Assembly (NCBI GenBank): GCA_019090185.1 | Contig: JAHRWJ010000325.1 | Coordinates: 1 to 7,469, forward strand | DNA length: 7,469 nt | DNA from: Immundisolibacteraceae bacterium | Lineage (GTDB): Bacteria; Pseudomonadota; Gammaproteobacteria; Immundisolibacterales; Immundisolibacteraceae | Direction of reading: 5' to 3' | Shown: positions 1-6,435 of the stretch, piece by piece | Layout: each line of letters starts with the position of its first letter | Numbering within the stretch: the first letter of the stretch is position 1 | Notes under the pieces: generated by a model | What the model was told of the DNA's origin: nothing | The model's database searches: none | What the model saw: only the letters and a program-made list of their open reading frames with translations | Program-made: the position numbers and the translations under genes

Positions 1-22
1 GAGGTTGATCAATTAGGACCGC

Positions 23-772
23 TTAGCCATTGGCCGGCTTATCAATCAATTGACGCAATTCTGCGACCGCGGCTGGCAAACCAATAAACACGGCTCGACT
101 GATAACCGCATGACCAATATTAAGTTCATCCAGTGCCGGCATCGACAACAGTGGTTGCAAGTTTTGCCGGTGCAAGCCGTGGCCTGCGTTAACTTTTAAA
201 CCAAGTTCTGCAGCCTGGGTCGCTGCCGCAAATAACCTCTCGCGTTCAGCAACCGTTGCCACTGAAAGCTCACCGTCAAACCCATGCTGCTCCGCCAGGA
301 GCGCATACTGACCGGTGTGAAGCTCGACTACTGTTGCGCCAGTCTGACCCGCCGCAGCAACCTGATCAGGGCTGGGGTCTATAAACAGTGAGACGGTAAT
401 GCCTGCAGCGGTCAGTCGCTTGACCGCTTCGGTAACCCCTATCTGCTGCCCCACCACATCCAGCCCACCCTCGGTGGTTAACTCCTCACGTTTTTCCGGC
501 ACCAGGCAACATTCATCGGGTTTTACCCGACAGGCGTAATCAACCATCTCGGTAGTGATCGCCAGCTCCAGGTTGAGCTTCACCGGTAGCTCTGCTAGCA
601 GTGCCTCAACGTCCTCTTCCTGGATATGGCGACGATCTTCGCGCAAATGGACGGTAATAAAATCTGCCCCGCCATCCAGTGCCAGATGCGCGCCAACCAG
701 GGGCTCTGGATAATGGGTGCCCCGCGTCTGGCGTAAGGTAGCGATATGATCGATATTAATGCCCAGTTTCAC
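23..772 (-). CDS. pdxJ: Pyridoxine 5'-phosphate synthase PdxJ
   Basis: PdxJ condenses 1-deoxy-D-xylulose 5-phosphate with 3-amino-2-oxopropyl phosphate to make pyridoxine 5'-phosphate, the ring-closing step of the DXP-dependent vitamin B6 pathway in the cytosol. The 249-residue protein has the family length (E. coli about 243) and its hallmarks: NIDHIATLRQTRG at residues 6-18, TVHLREDRRHI at 40-50, CCLVPEKR at 88-95, TTEGGLDV at 99-106, KVNAGHGL at 193-200 and ELNIGHA at 216-222. By alignment to E. coli, the catalytic residues are His42, Glu69 and His198. The start codon is GTG (772-770), chosen because the conserved N-terminus begins there and an AGGGA Shine-Dalgarno sequence lies 6 bases upstream. 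The start overlaps the end of recO by 17 bases, so translation is probably coupled. It ends in TAA 22 bases from the window edge; acpS commonly follows pdxJ in related genomes but cannot be confirmed here. Confidence 0.97.
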   Translation of the reverse strand: MKLGINIDHIATLRQTRGTHYPEPLVGAHLALDGGADFITVHLREDRRHIQEEDVEALLAELPVKLNLELAITTEMVDYACRVKPDECCLVPEKREELTTEGGLDVVGQQIGVTEAVKRLTAAGITVSLFIDPSPDQVAAAGQTGATVVELHTGQYALLAEQHGFDGELSVATVAERERLFAAATQAAELGLKVNAGHGLHRQNLQPLLSMPALDELNIGHAVISRAVFIGLPAAVAELRQLIDKPANG

Positions 773-1529
773 CCACTTTCCCTGTTTTTGAAATTGCCGC
801 CCACAAACGACGTGACTCTAAAGGTTTATCACCTAAATGAGGCTGTAATAATGTCCGCATTAACCGTTTTGCGGCCGGCAGCTGATCATCGTCCAATCGT
901 CCCGAATGCAAATTAATTAATAACTCACCTGTCACCGGTATACCCGAATAGTTGCCTTCATCGCCGGCTGCCACAATCGATTGCCAGCTTACCGGCCCCT
1001 GCTGCTGAACATAGCAGTAATCTGCCTGTGGGATCACGGTAGCACCCGATTGATCAGCGTCAACGATCACCCCATAGCCTAACTCAGCCAGCAGATCTAT
1101 CTCGAAAGCCCTTAGTGCACGTTCAACCACGCCCGGTTCTGCCGCCTCGGAAGCCGCTAATGCGGTCATAATGGTTACGTAACTCAAATAGAGGTTCGGG
1201 TGAGCGTCCAGGCGTTGGCAGGTCCTTAGTATTAACTCATTGACATAATAAGCCGCCGCCAATGGTTCGCCCGTGGGAACCTCGACCATGCCATCTAGTT
1301 CAAGACCACGCAGGCTCTTAAGGTCGCCACCACCACTCCAGGCGACCTGTAACGGCTGAAAACTGTTAAGCGCCCCACGCCACGGCGACCGGGCCCCACG
1401 CGCGCCCCTGGCCACCAGACCCACGCGGCCAAACTCCAGCGTCCAAAGTTCTAGCAGCGCACTTGTATCGCGGTAGGGGCGGCTATGGAGCAGATAAGCC
1501 GGTTGCCCCTCAATCTTCGATTGAGCCAT
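756..1529 (-). CDS. recO: DNA repair protein RecO
   Basis: RecO acts with RecR (and RecF) in the RecFOR pathway: it displaces SSB from single-stranded DNA, loads RecA at gaps and can anneal complementary strands. The 257-residue protein matches the family: an N-terminal OB fold (about residues 8-85) with YLLHSRPYRDTSALLELWT and the basic segment GLVARGARGARS (residues 37-48), then a helical domain (YVNELILRTC, about 95-104; RALRAFEIDLLAELGYG, 138-153) and the C-terminal segment LMRTLLQPHLGDKPLESRRL (223-242). Only two cysteines (104 and 172) are present, so the four-cysteine zinc site of some RecO proteins is absent, as in E. coli. The ATG start overlaps the last 20 bases of era; an AAGGA lies only 2 bases from the start, which is tight and fits translational coupling. 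The stop overlaps pdxJ. Confidence 0.95.
   Translation of the reverse strand: MAQSKIEGQPAYLLHSRPYRDTSALLELWTLEFGRVGLVARGARGARSPWRGALNSFQPLQVAWSGGGDLKSLRGLELDGMVEVPTGEPLAAAYYVNELILRTCQRLDAHPNLYLSYVTIMTALAASEAAEPGVVERALRAFEIDLLAELGYGVIVDADQSGATVIPQADYCYVQQQGPVSWQSIVAAGDEGNYSGIPVTGELLINLHSGRLDDDQLPAAKRLMRTLLQPHLGDKPLESRRLWAAISKTGKVGETGH
779..783 (-). promoter_or_regulatory. Shine-Dalgarno supporting the GTG start of pdxJ
   Basis: AGGGA lies 6 bases before the GTG at 772, inside the last codons of recO. Together with the match of the protein N-terminus to other PdxJ proteins it decides for the GTG start. Confidence 0.6.
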
Positions 1530-2463
1530 CGTCCTTTTTCAAACCAAATGTTTCGTCAGCATATTCCATATTTCGAACCGCAGCCTCATTACTGGTCCAG
1601 CCACTTTTAACCTTTACCCAGCACTGCAGGTGAACTGGGCTATCAATCAGGGTAATCAGATCCTGCCGGGCATCGCTGCCAATTTTCTTTAATCGACTGC
1701 CACCTTTACCAATCACGATGGCCTTATGAGCATCTTTTTCCACCCAAATTAGCGCATCAATTTCGGCCCGTTGCCGCCCCTTCTCCTCGGTGGTTTCAAA
1801 CCGCTCGACTTCCACCGTGCAACCATAGGGGATTTCATCTCCGAGCTGACGCATCAATTTTTCGCGAACAATTTCAGCACAGAGAAACCGTAAACTACGA
1901 TCCGTTATCTGATCATCTTCAAACAAGGCTGGTGCGAGTGGTAATTGCGCTTCAACGACCGTTAACAATGCCTCTACCTGATCCCCACTTTGGGCAGACA
2001 CGGGAATCACTTCAATAAAATCCTTTGCCTGAGCTAACTGCTGCATCACCGGTAATAACTGGGTTTTATCGGCAACGATATCGGTTTTATTGACCACCGC
2101 GATCGCTGGTGTATCGCTCTGCTGCACTAGTTTTAGCACCGCAAGATCAGCTTCGGTCAGTCGGGTGCCCTGAACCATGAAAATTAACAAATCCACATCC
2201 GCTAAAGTATCCAGAGCGGCCCGATTCATATAGCGGTTGAGCACCCGTTTGGACCCAAAATGAATGCCCGGCGTATCGACGAACAGGCTCTGAGTCGTAG
2301 CGGTCGTGTGCACTCCCAGGATTCGATGGCGAGTGGTCTGCGGTTTTCGGGAGGTAATGCTGATTTTTTGGCCCAAAATCCTATTTAGCAGGGTTGATTT
2401 ACCCACATTTGGACGGCCAAGAATCGCCACATAACCACACCGGGTAACTTCAGCTACTGACAT
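1510..2463 (-). CDS. era: GTPase Era, 30S ribosome assembly factor
   Basis: Era is an essential GTPase that binds the 3' end of 16S rRNA and helps mature the 30S subunit; it associates with the inner face of the membrane. The 317-residue protein shows the full set of GTPase motifs: G1 GRPNVGKST (16-24), the Era-type switch I QTTRHRILG (42-50), G3 DTPG (63-66), G4 NKTD (125-128) and G5 SAQ (156-158). The C-terminal KH RNA-binding domain carries VIGKGGSRLKKIG at 250-262. It is somewhat longer than E. coli Era (301), partly through an acidic C-terminal tail (FGLKKDDGSIED, 306-317) whose last codons overlap the start of recO. The ATG start overlaps the end of rnc by 14 bases and has a GGAG Shine-Dalgarno sequence 7 bases upstream. 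The rnc-era-recO order is the conserved operon known from E. coli. Confidence 0.97.
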   Translation of the reverse strand: MSVAEVTRCGYVAILGRPNVGKSTLLNRILGQKISITSRKPQTTRHRILGVHTTATTQSLFVDTPGIHFGSKRVLNRYMNRAALDTLADVDLLIFMVQGTRLTEADLAVLKLVQQSDTPAIAVVNKTDIVADKTQLLPVMQQLAQAKDFIEVIPVSAQSGDQVEALLTVVEAQLPLAPALFEDDQITDRSLRFLCAEIVREKLMRQLGDEIPYGCTVEVERFETTEEKGRQRAEIDALIWVEKDAHKAIVIGKGGSRLKKIGSDARQDLITLIDSPVHLQCWVKVKSGWTSNEAAVRNMEYADETFGLKKDDGSIED

Positions 2464-3148
2464 TAATTTGCTCCAACGCTAAAGAGGCTGCGGCCTGTTC
2501 GGCTGCGCGACGGCTAAAACCTTCCGCCGTGATCTCATTGAGTAAGCCATCGACCTGACAGGCAACATAAAATTTACTTTCCTCATCGCTAGAAACAGAT
2601 TTTTTCGCCACCGGCGAATCGATCAACCGATAAACCGGCAGCGGCCGACGCCGCGACTGCAGGAACTCCTGCAGCTGAGATTTGGCATCGCGCTGATCGG
2701 CGGCCATCGTCAACGATTTTAACCGGCTGTCGTACCAGACCAGCACCACCCGACGACAACGTTCAAAGTCACTGTCCAGATAGATTGCACAGATCACTGC
2801 TTCCAGCGTGTCCGCCAAAATGGATAACCGCTGTTGCCCACCACTTTTAAGCTCTCCACCACCAAGCTTCAAATAGGGTCCGAATTCCATTTCTATAGCG
2901 ACTTCCGCGAGCGTTTCCTTTTTAACCAATCGCGCTCGTAACCGGGTTAACGAACCCTCCCGACCTTCAGGAAACTGCTCAAACAGTTGGGCTGCAATAA
3001 TGGCGCTGAGCAAGGCATCGCCCAGATACTCAAGCCGTTCATTATGGTTTTTACTAAAACTTCGGTGTGTAAATGCCTGTTCTAGCAACTCCAGGTCATC
3101 AAATTGATAACCGAGGACCTGTTGTAAATGTTGATTGCCTCGATTCAA
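2450..3148 (-). CDS. rnc: Ribonuclease III
   Basis: RNase III cuts double-stranded RNA, processing the 30S rRNA precursor and many structured mRNAs as a Mg-dependent homodimer. The 232-residue protein has the N-terminal endonuclease domain (about 5-145) with the signature NERLEYLGD (36-44) and the acidic residues Glu40, Asp44, Glu64, Asp113 and Glu116, matching E. coli Glu41, Asp45, Glu65, Asp114 and Glu117. A dsRNA-binding domain follows (about 154-227), with KSQLQEFLQ at its start and SRRAAEQAAA in the last helix. The loop between its first two strands (about 176-193) is about six residues longer than in E. coli and lacks the usual histidine (see findings). The start is TTG (3148-3146) inside a TTGA overlap with the DUF4845 stop. 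No ATG or GTG lies in frame between the preceding stop and this TTG, and the N-terminus aligns with E. coli. No clear Shine-Dalgarno is seen, so coupling to the upstream gene is likely. Confidence 0.95.
   Translation of the reverse strand: MNRGNQHLQQVLGYQFDDLELLEQAFTHRSFSKNHNERLEYLGDALLSAIIAAQLFEQFPEGREGSLTRLRARLVKKETLAEVAIEMEFGPYLKLGGGELKSGGQQRLSILADTLEAVICAIYLDSDFERCRRVVLVWYDSRLKSLTMAADQRDAKSQLQEFLQSRRRPLPVYRLIDSPVAKKSVSSDEESKFYVACQVDGLLNEITAEGFSRRAAEQAAASLALEQINVSS
2471..2474 (-). promoter_or_regulatory. Shine-Dalgarno of era inside rnc
   Basis: GGAG lies 7 bases before the era ATG at 2463, within the 3' end of rnc. It allows independent re-initiation as well as coupling to rnc translation. 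Confidence 0.55.
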
Positions 3149-3522
3149 TTCCCAGGCACTTCTATCGGGGCATCGAAGGTCATGATGGCATCAATATTGC
3201 CGAACATCGGCACTCTATACTCATAATAAATCGAGATTTCTCGCATCTTGGTTTCTCTGTTGTACTCAACGTACAGATCATCATAGGCTGGCGTACTAAT
3301 TCCATTGATATCAAATCGGTTGTAGAGCGCATTCCACATCTGCTTGCGTGTCATGGTAGAAATCTTTTCTTCCGTTGCCAGCCCTTTCATGGTGCTCTGG
3401 ACACTAAAAAATTCGTTATAGGCTGGAAACAGTTTTAAAAAACTCAAGAAGAAAAACCCCAGCACCACCAGAATAATGAGGATGCTAGCCACGGTTATGC
3501 CATGTTGTTTATGATTATTCAT
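3145..3522 (-). CDS. DUF4845 single-pass membrane protein of unknown function
   Basis: This 125-residue protein matches the DUF4845 family by position and shape: a small gene between lepB and rnc in many gamma- and betaproteobacteria. The N-terminus is short and polar/basic (MNNHKQHG), followed by one strongly hydrophobic segment at about residues 9-31 (ITVASILIILVVLGFFFLSF), then a polar domain likely to lie outside the cytoplasmic membrane. The KQxGIT lead-in to a helix looks a little like a type IV pilin N-terminus, but the Glu5-type residue of pilins is absent and I do not infer prepilin processing. No catalytic motif is visible and the function is not known. The ATG is preceded by GAGAGG, whose core lies 11 bases from the start. 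The TGA stop overlaps the TTG of rnc (TTGA), so this gene may set the translation level of RNase III. Confidence 0.85.
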   Translation of the reverse strand: MNNHKQHGITVASILIILVVLGFFFLSFLKLFPAYNEFFSVQSTMKGLATEEKISTMTRKQMWNALYNRFDINGISTPAYDDLYVEYNRETKMREISIYYEYRVPMFGNIDAIMTFDAPIEVPGN

Positions 3523-3561
3523 TCTGTATTTAGCCTCTCAGAAAAATAGGAACAAAGATTC

Positions 3562-3585
3562 GGCGTCAACATTGGGCCTGACACC
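3562..3585 (-). promoter_or_regulatory. Small hairpin in the lepB-DUF4845 spacer
   Basis: The 131-base spacer 3523-3653 is the only non-coding break between lepA and pdxJ. Read on the minus strand it contains GGTGTCA (3585-3579) and TGACGCC (3568-3562), which pair as a 7-bp stem with one G-U pair around a 10-base loop. An alternative 5-bp stem TTGGG/CCCAA overlaps it. No run of T follows, so it is not an obvious terminator. A TACAAT hexamer at 3615-3610 resembles a -10 box but lacks a good -35 partner. The spacer may be a leader or an internal promoter region for the DUF4845-rnc-era-recO-pdxJ part; the evidence is weak. Confidence 0.25.
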
Positions 3586-3653
3586 CAAACCACGCTCCAC
3601 CGCCGATAAATTGTACTCAAATTGCAAGCAAAGGATTTCAGTCGCTACAAAAA

Positions 3654-4415
3654 CTAATCAATAAAGGTGCCGACCCGCTCAGGATAAAAATTCATCTCGC
3701 CAAAATCCAGGCTCATCCAGATAAAAGTGGCTTTACCGAGCAAATTCTGGTCTGGCACAAAGCCCCAAACCCGGCTATCCGCACTGTTATCCCGGTTATC
3801 GCCCATCACAAAGTAATGGCCCGGTGGCACGATCAACTCACCATCAAGTGACGGCCTAGACAGGGTGATCTGAATTTGGTGCAGAGCATCACCGAGCTGT
3901 TCTTCAAATTGGCGTTTGTCGATCGCTACATGTTCACCACCTACCAGTGGGCTAACATCAACTTTTTTACCGTTGATAAACAACCGTTTTTGACGATAAG
4001 CGATTTTGTCTCCGGGTAACCCGACCACCCGCTTGATGTAATCGATCGACGGGTTTGGCGGATACCTGAACACCACCACATCGCCGCGCTGCGGGTCACC
4101 AATTTCATAGATCTTCTTTTCGATCACCGGTAACCGCAGTCCGTAAGCAAATTTATTCACCAGAATAAAATCACCCACAAACAGGGTCGGTAACATCGAC
4201 CCAGAAGGAATTCGAAACGGTTCAGCCACAAAGGATCGCAACACCAACACGATGGCAATCACCGGAAAAAATGATCGACTATATTCGACCAACAGCGGCT
4301 CAGCGCTATCGCCTTCGGCAATACGCCGACGGGCCCACACCAGTCGATCCAGACCCCAGATGAAACCGGTCACTAGCGCTGCGACAAACAGCGCGGTGGC
4401 AAAATCGAAACTCAT
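3654..4415 (-). CDS. lepB: Signal peptidase I
   Basis: LepB cleaves signal peptides from proteins exported by Sec or Tat, acting at the outer face of the inner membrane with a Ser/Lys dyad. The 253-residue protein has two predicted membrane segments, about residues 6-23 and 48-64, separated by a cytoplasmic loop rich in arginine. The catalytic domain follows: box [12 protein letters not shown] (68-78) with nucleophile Ser73, box [13 protein letters not shown] (125-136) with general base Lys128, and box [19 protein letters not shown] (204-221). The Ser-Lys spacing of 55 residues equals that of E. coli Ser90-Lys145. It is shorter than the 324-residue E. coli enzyme, as is common outside the enterics. 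The ATG overlaps the lepA stop as ATGA, with AAGGA only 3 bases upstream. The TAG stop is followed by a 131-base gap before the DUF4845 gene. Confidence 0.97.
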   Translation of the reverse strand: MSFDFATALFVAALVTGFIWGLDRLVWARRRIAEGDSAEPLLVEYSRSFFPVIAIVLVLRSFVAEPFRIPSGSMLPTLFVGDFILVNKFAYGLRLPVIEKKIYEIGDPQRGDVVVFRYPPNPSIDYIKRVVGLPGDKIAYRQKRLFINGKKVDVSPLVGGEHVAIDKRQFEEQLGDALHQIQITLSRPSLDGELIVPPGHYFVMGDNRDNSADSRVWGFVPDQNLLGKATFIWMSLDFGEMNFYPERVGTFID

Positions 4416-6217
4416 GATTCCTTGCCAATCTGCAATACGGCCATAAAGGCCTCCTGTGGAATCTGTACCGAACCCACCATTTTCATCCGTTTTTTTCCTT
4501 CTTTTTGTTTTTCTAACAGTTTACGTTTACGACTAATATCACCGCCGTAACATTTCGCCGTGACATTTTTGCGCATCGCCTTGACCGACTCACGAGCGAC
4601 TATTTTGGAACCGATACTGGCCTGTATTGGTACCTCAAACATCTGTCGTGGAATCAGCTCTTTCATCTTCGACACCAGTTCACGACCACGCCCGGCGGAT
4701 TGATCACGATGAACAATGATCGACAATGAGTCGACCTGCTCTCTATTGACCAGAACATCCAGACGGACCAATGGAGCCTGCTGAAATCGATCAAAACTAT
4801 AATCAAATGAGGCATACCCACGACTCACGGATTTCATCCGGTCAAAAAAATCGGTGACAACTTCACTCATCGGTACTTCATAAGTGAGGGTTACCTGGCC
4901 ACCCAGGTACTGCATGTTTTTCTGCACACCGCGCTTCTCTTCACAGAGTCCGAGCACCCCACCCAGGTAGGCCTGCGGAACAAAGATATTTAACGACAGT
5001 ATCGGTTCGCGAATTTCATCGATCTTGCTGGGATCGGGCAGGTTGGCAGGGTTATCAATTTCAACCAGGTCACCGCGCTTGGTTAGCACCTGATATTTAA
5101 CCGTTGGCGCGGTGGTTATCAGCTCCAGGTCGTATTCCCTTTCAAGCCGCTCCTGGATGATCTCCATATGCAACATACCCAGAAAACCGCAACGAAAACC
5201 AAACCCTAAAGCCTGTGAAGTTTCCGGTTCGTAGTGCAGCGAAGCATCATTGAGACAGAGTTTATCCAGCGCCTCTCTTAACCCTTCATAGCTTTTAGAA
5301 TCGACTGGAAATAACCCGGCAAAGACTTGGGATTGCGCAGTTTCAAAACCCGGCAGCGGCTGTTCAGCGGTTTTGTTCTGGCAGGTGATGGTATCGCCCA
5401 CTGGAGCCGCATCAATCTCCTTAACTCCGGCGACCAGCACGCCGACTTCGCCCACACGAAGGTGATCAAGTTCAACCTCATTGGGAGTATGAATAGTCAG
5501 CCGCTCGACCTGAAAATTGCGCCCGGTCGACATGATCTGAATACGCTGATGTTTCTTTACTTCGCCCTGCACAACCCGCACCAGCGAAACCACGCCCAAA
5601 TAGTTGTCGTACCAGGAGTCGATAATCAGCGCCTGTAGCGGTGCGTCAGCCTTGCCGGACGGTGGCGGGATGATTCTTACCAATTCATAAAGCAGCTCAA
5701 CCACACCCAGGCCGGTTTTAGCACTCACCTGCGGCGCATGATCGGCCGGAATACCGATAATTTCTTCTATTTCGTTGATCACCTTCTCAGGGTCAGCAGT
5801 CGGCAAGTCAATTTTGTTAAGGACGGGCAACACCTCAAGACCCTGCTCCACCGCGGTATAACAGTTAGCGACACTCTGTGCTTCAACACCCTGAGCAGCA
5901 TCCACAACTAACAGGGCACCTTCACAGGCGGCCAGCGAACGTGACACCTCATAGGCAAAATCAACATGCCCGGGGGTGTCAATAAAATTCAGCAGGTAGG
6001 TCTGGCCATCATCAGCCTTAAAATTCAAGGAGACCGCCTGGGCCTTGATGGTGATGCCTCGCTCCTGTTCCAACTCCATCGAGTCAAGCACCTGAGCGCT
6101 CATTTCCCGCTTGCTTAAACCGGCACAGGTTTCAATAAACCGATCCGCCAAGGTCGATTTACCGTGATCAATATGAGCAATGATGGAAAAGTTACGAATT
6201 CTGTCGGTAGGAACCAT
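4412..6217 (-). CDS. lepA: Elongation factor 4 (LepA), ribosome-associated GTPase
   Basis: LepA/EF4 is a translational GTPase related to EF-G that binds the ribosome; it has been linked to back-translocation and to initiation and 30S biogenesis. From the ATG at 6217 the protein is 601 residues (E. coli 599). The motifs are G1 AHIDHGKST (14-22), G2 RGITI (53-57), G3 DTPGH (80-84), G4 NKID (134-137) and G5 SAK (165-167). Domain II, EF-G-like domains and the LepA-specific basic C-terminus follow, with [16 protein letters not shown] near the end. The frame stays open upstream to a TTG at 6265 that would add 16 residues. The ATG is preferred because homologues begin a few residues before [13 protein letters not shown] and the added segment resembles no family member. 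Neither start has a strong Shine-Dalgarno. The stop overlaps lepB (ATGA). It is the first gene of the cluster, just below the hairpin at 6312-6347. Confidence 0.97.
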   Translation of the reverse strand: MVPTDRIRNFSIIAHIDHGKSTLADRFIETCAGLSKREMSAQVLDSMELEQERGITIKAQAVSLNFKADDGQTYLLNFIDTPGHVDFAYEVSRSLAACEGALLVVDAAQGVEAQSVANCYTAVEQGLEVLPVLNKIDLPTADPEKVINEIEEIIGIPADHAPQVSAKTGLGVVELLYELVRIIPPPSGKADAPLQALIIDSWYDNYLGVVSLVRVVQGEVKKHQRIQIMSTGRNFQVERLTIHTPNEVELDHLRVGEVGVLVAGVKEIDAAPVGDTITCQNKTAEQPLPGFETAQSQVFAGLFPVDSKSYEGLREALDKLCLNDASLHYEPETSQALGFGFRCGFLGMLHMEIIQERLEREYDLELITTAPTVKYQVLTKRGDLVEIDNPANLPDPSKIDEIREPILSLNIFVPQAYLGGVLGLCEEKRGVQKNMQYLGGQVTLTYEVPMSEVVTDFFDRMKSVSRGYASFDYSFDRFQQAPLVRLDVLVNREQVDSLSIIVHRDQSAGRGRELVSKMKELIPRQMFEVPIQASIGSKIVARESVKAMRKNVTAKCYGGDISRKRKLLEKQKEGKKRMKMVGSVQIPQEAFMAVLQIGKES

Positions 6218-6311
6218 GAAATAAAATCTTGAAGTAAATGGAGGAAGAGAGGCACTGGCTGCCAAAAACTAGCAGGAACCAAACAAAAGCCGCCCATTTT
6301 AAACTGTTACA

Positions 6312-6347
6312 CCCTAAAAGGGGACGCCACGGCGTCCCCTTTTAGGG
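6312..6347. terminator. Perfect inverted repeat, probable bidirectional terminator
   Basis: The two 17-base arms (6312-6328 and 6331-6347) are exactly complementary around a 2-base centre, so about 16 bp can pair with a 4-base loop. The GC-rich inner stem (GGGGACGCC / GGCGTCCCC, 6320-6339) is flanked by AAAA at 6316-6319 and TTTT at 6340-6343. On either strand the stem is therefore followed by four T, the form of a compact bidirectional intrinsic terminator. The T-run is short and then pairs further (AGGG with CCCT), so efficiency is uncertain. It sits 88 bases after the amidohydrolase stop and 94 bases before the lepA ATG, separating the two transcription units. Confidence 0.7.
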
Positions 6348-6369
6348 CTCACTATAGATTCAAAAATCT

Positions 6370-6403
6370 CGATTCAGTTCCGCAGACGGCAAACCTTGAA
6401 TCG
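6370..6403 (-). other. Weak inverted repeat after the amidohydrolase gene
   Basis: CGATTCA (6370-6376) and TGAATCG (6397-6403) are exact inverse copies 20 bases apart, 33 bases below the amidohydrolase stop. Read on the minus strand the stem is followed by AGATTTTTG, which contains five T. This could be a weak first terminator for the amidohydrolase before the stronger hairpin at 6312-6347. The stem is AT-rich and the loop long, so chance is quite possible. Confidence 0.2.
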
Positions 6404-6435
6404 CAATTTCTGTCTACCGACTAAAACCAACCTGG

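Noticed and set aside
1..12. TTG ATC AAC CTC after pdxJ as the start of acpS
   Set aside because: Only four codons, no Shine-Dalgarno, and the AcpS N-terminal motif cannot be seen before the window ends.
3073..3438. A plus-strand open frame of 121 codons
   Set aside because: It lies antisense to the DUF4845 gene and the start of rnc, has no family resemblance, and is a by-product of the coding strand.
3436..3522. The DUF4845 N-terminus as a type IV pilin-like signal
   Set aside because: The hydrophobic helix follows KQHGIT, but there is no Phe/Met-x4-Glu pattern after a glycine, and the family is not a pilin family.
3523..3560. TTGTTC and TAAATA with a 17-base spacing on the minus strand as a promoter
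   Set aside because: The transcript would start at or inside the DUF4845 start codon, and TTGTTC is a poor -35 match.
6218..6265. A 16-residue N-terminal extension of LepA from a TTG at 6265
   Set aside because: No Shine-Dalgarno before the TTG, and the ATG at 6217 gives the length and N-terminus typical of the family.
6348..6357. CTCACTATAG, identical to the 3' half of the phage T7 promoter
   Set aside because: The upstream half matches poorly (about 14 of 18 bases overall), there is no phage gene nearby, and a 10-base match can occur by chance.
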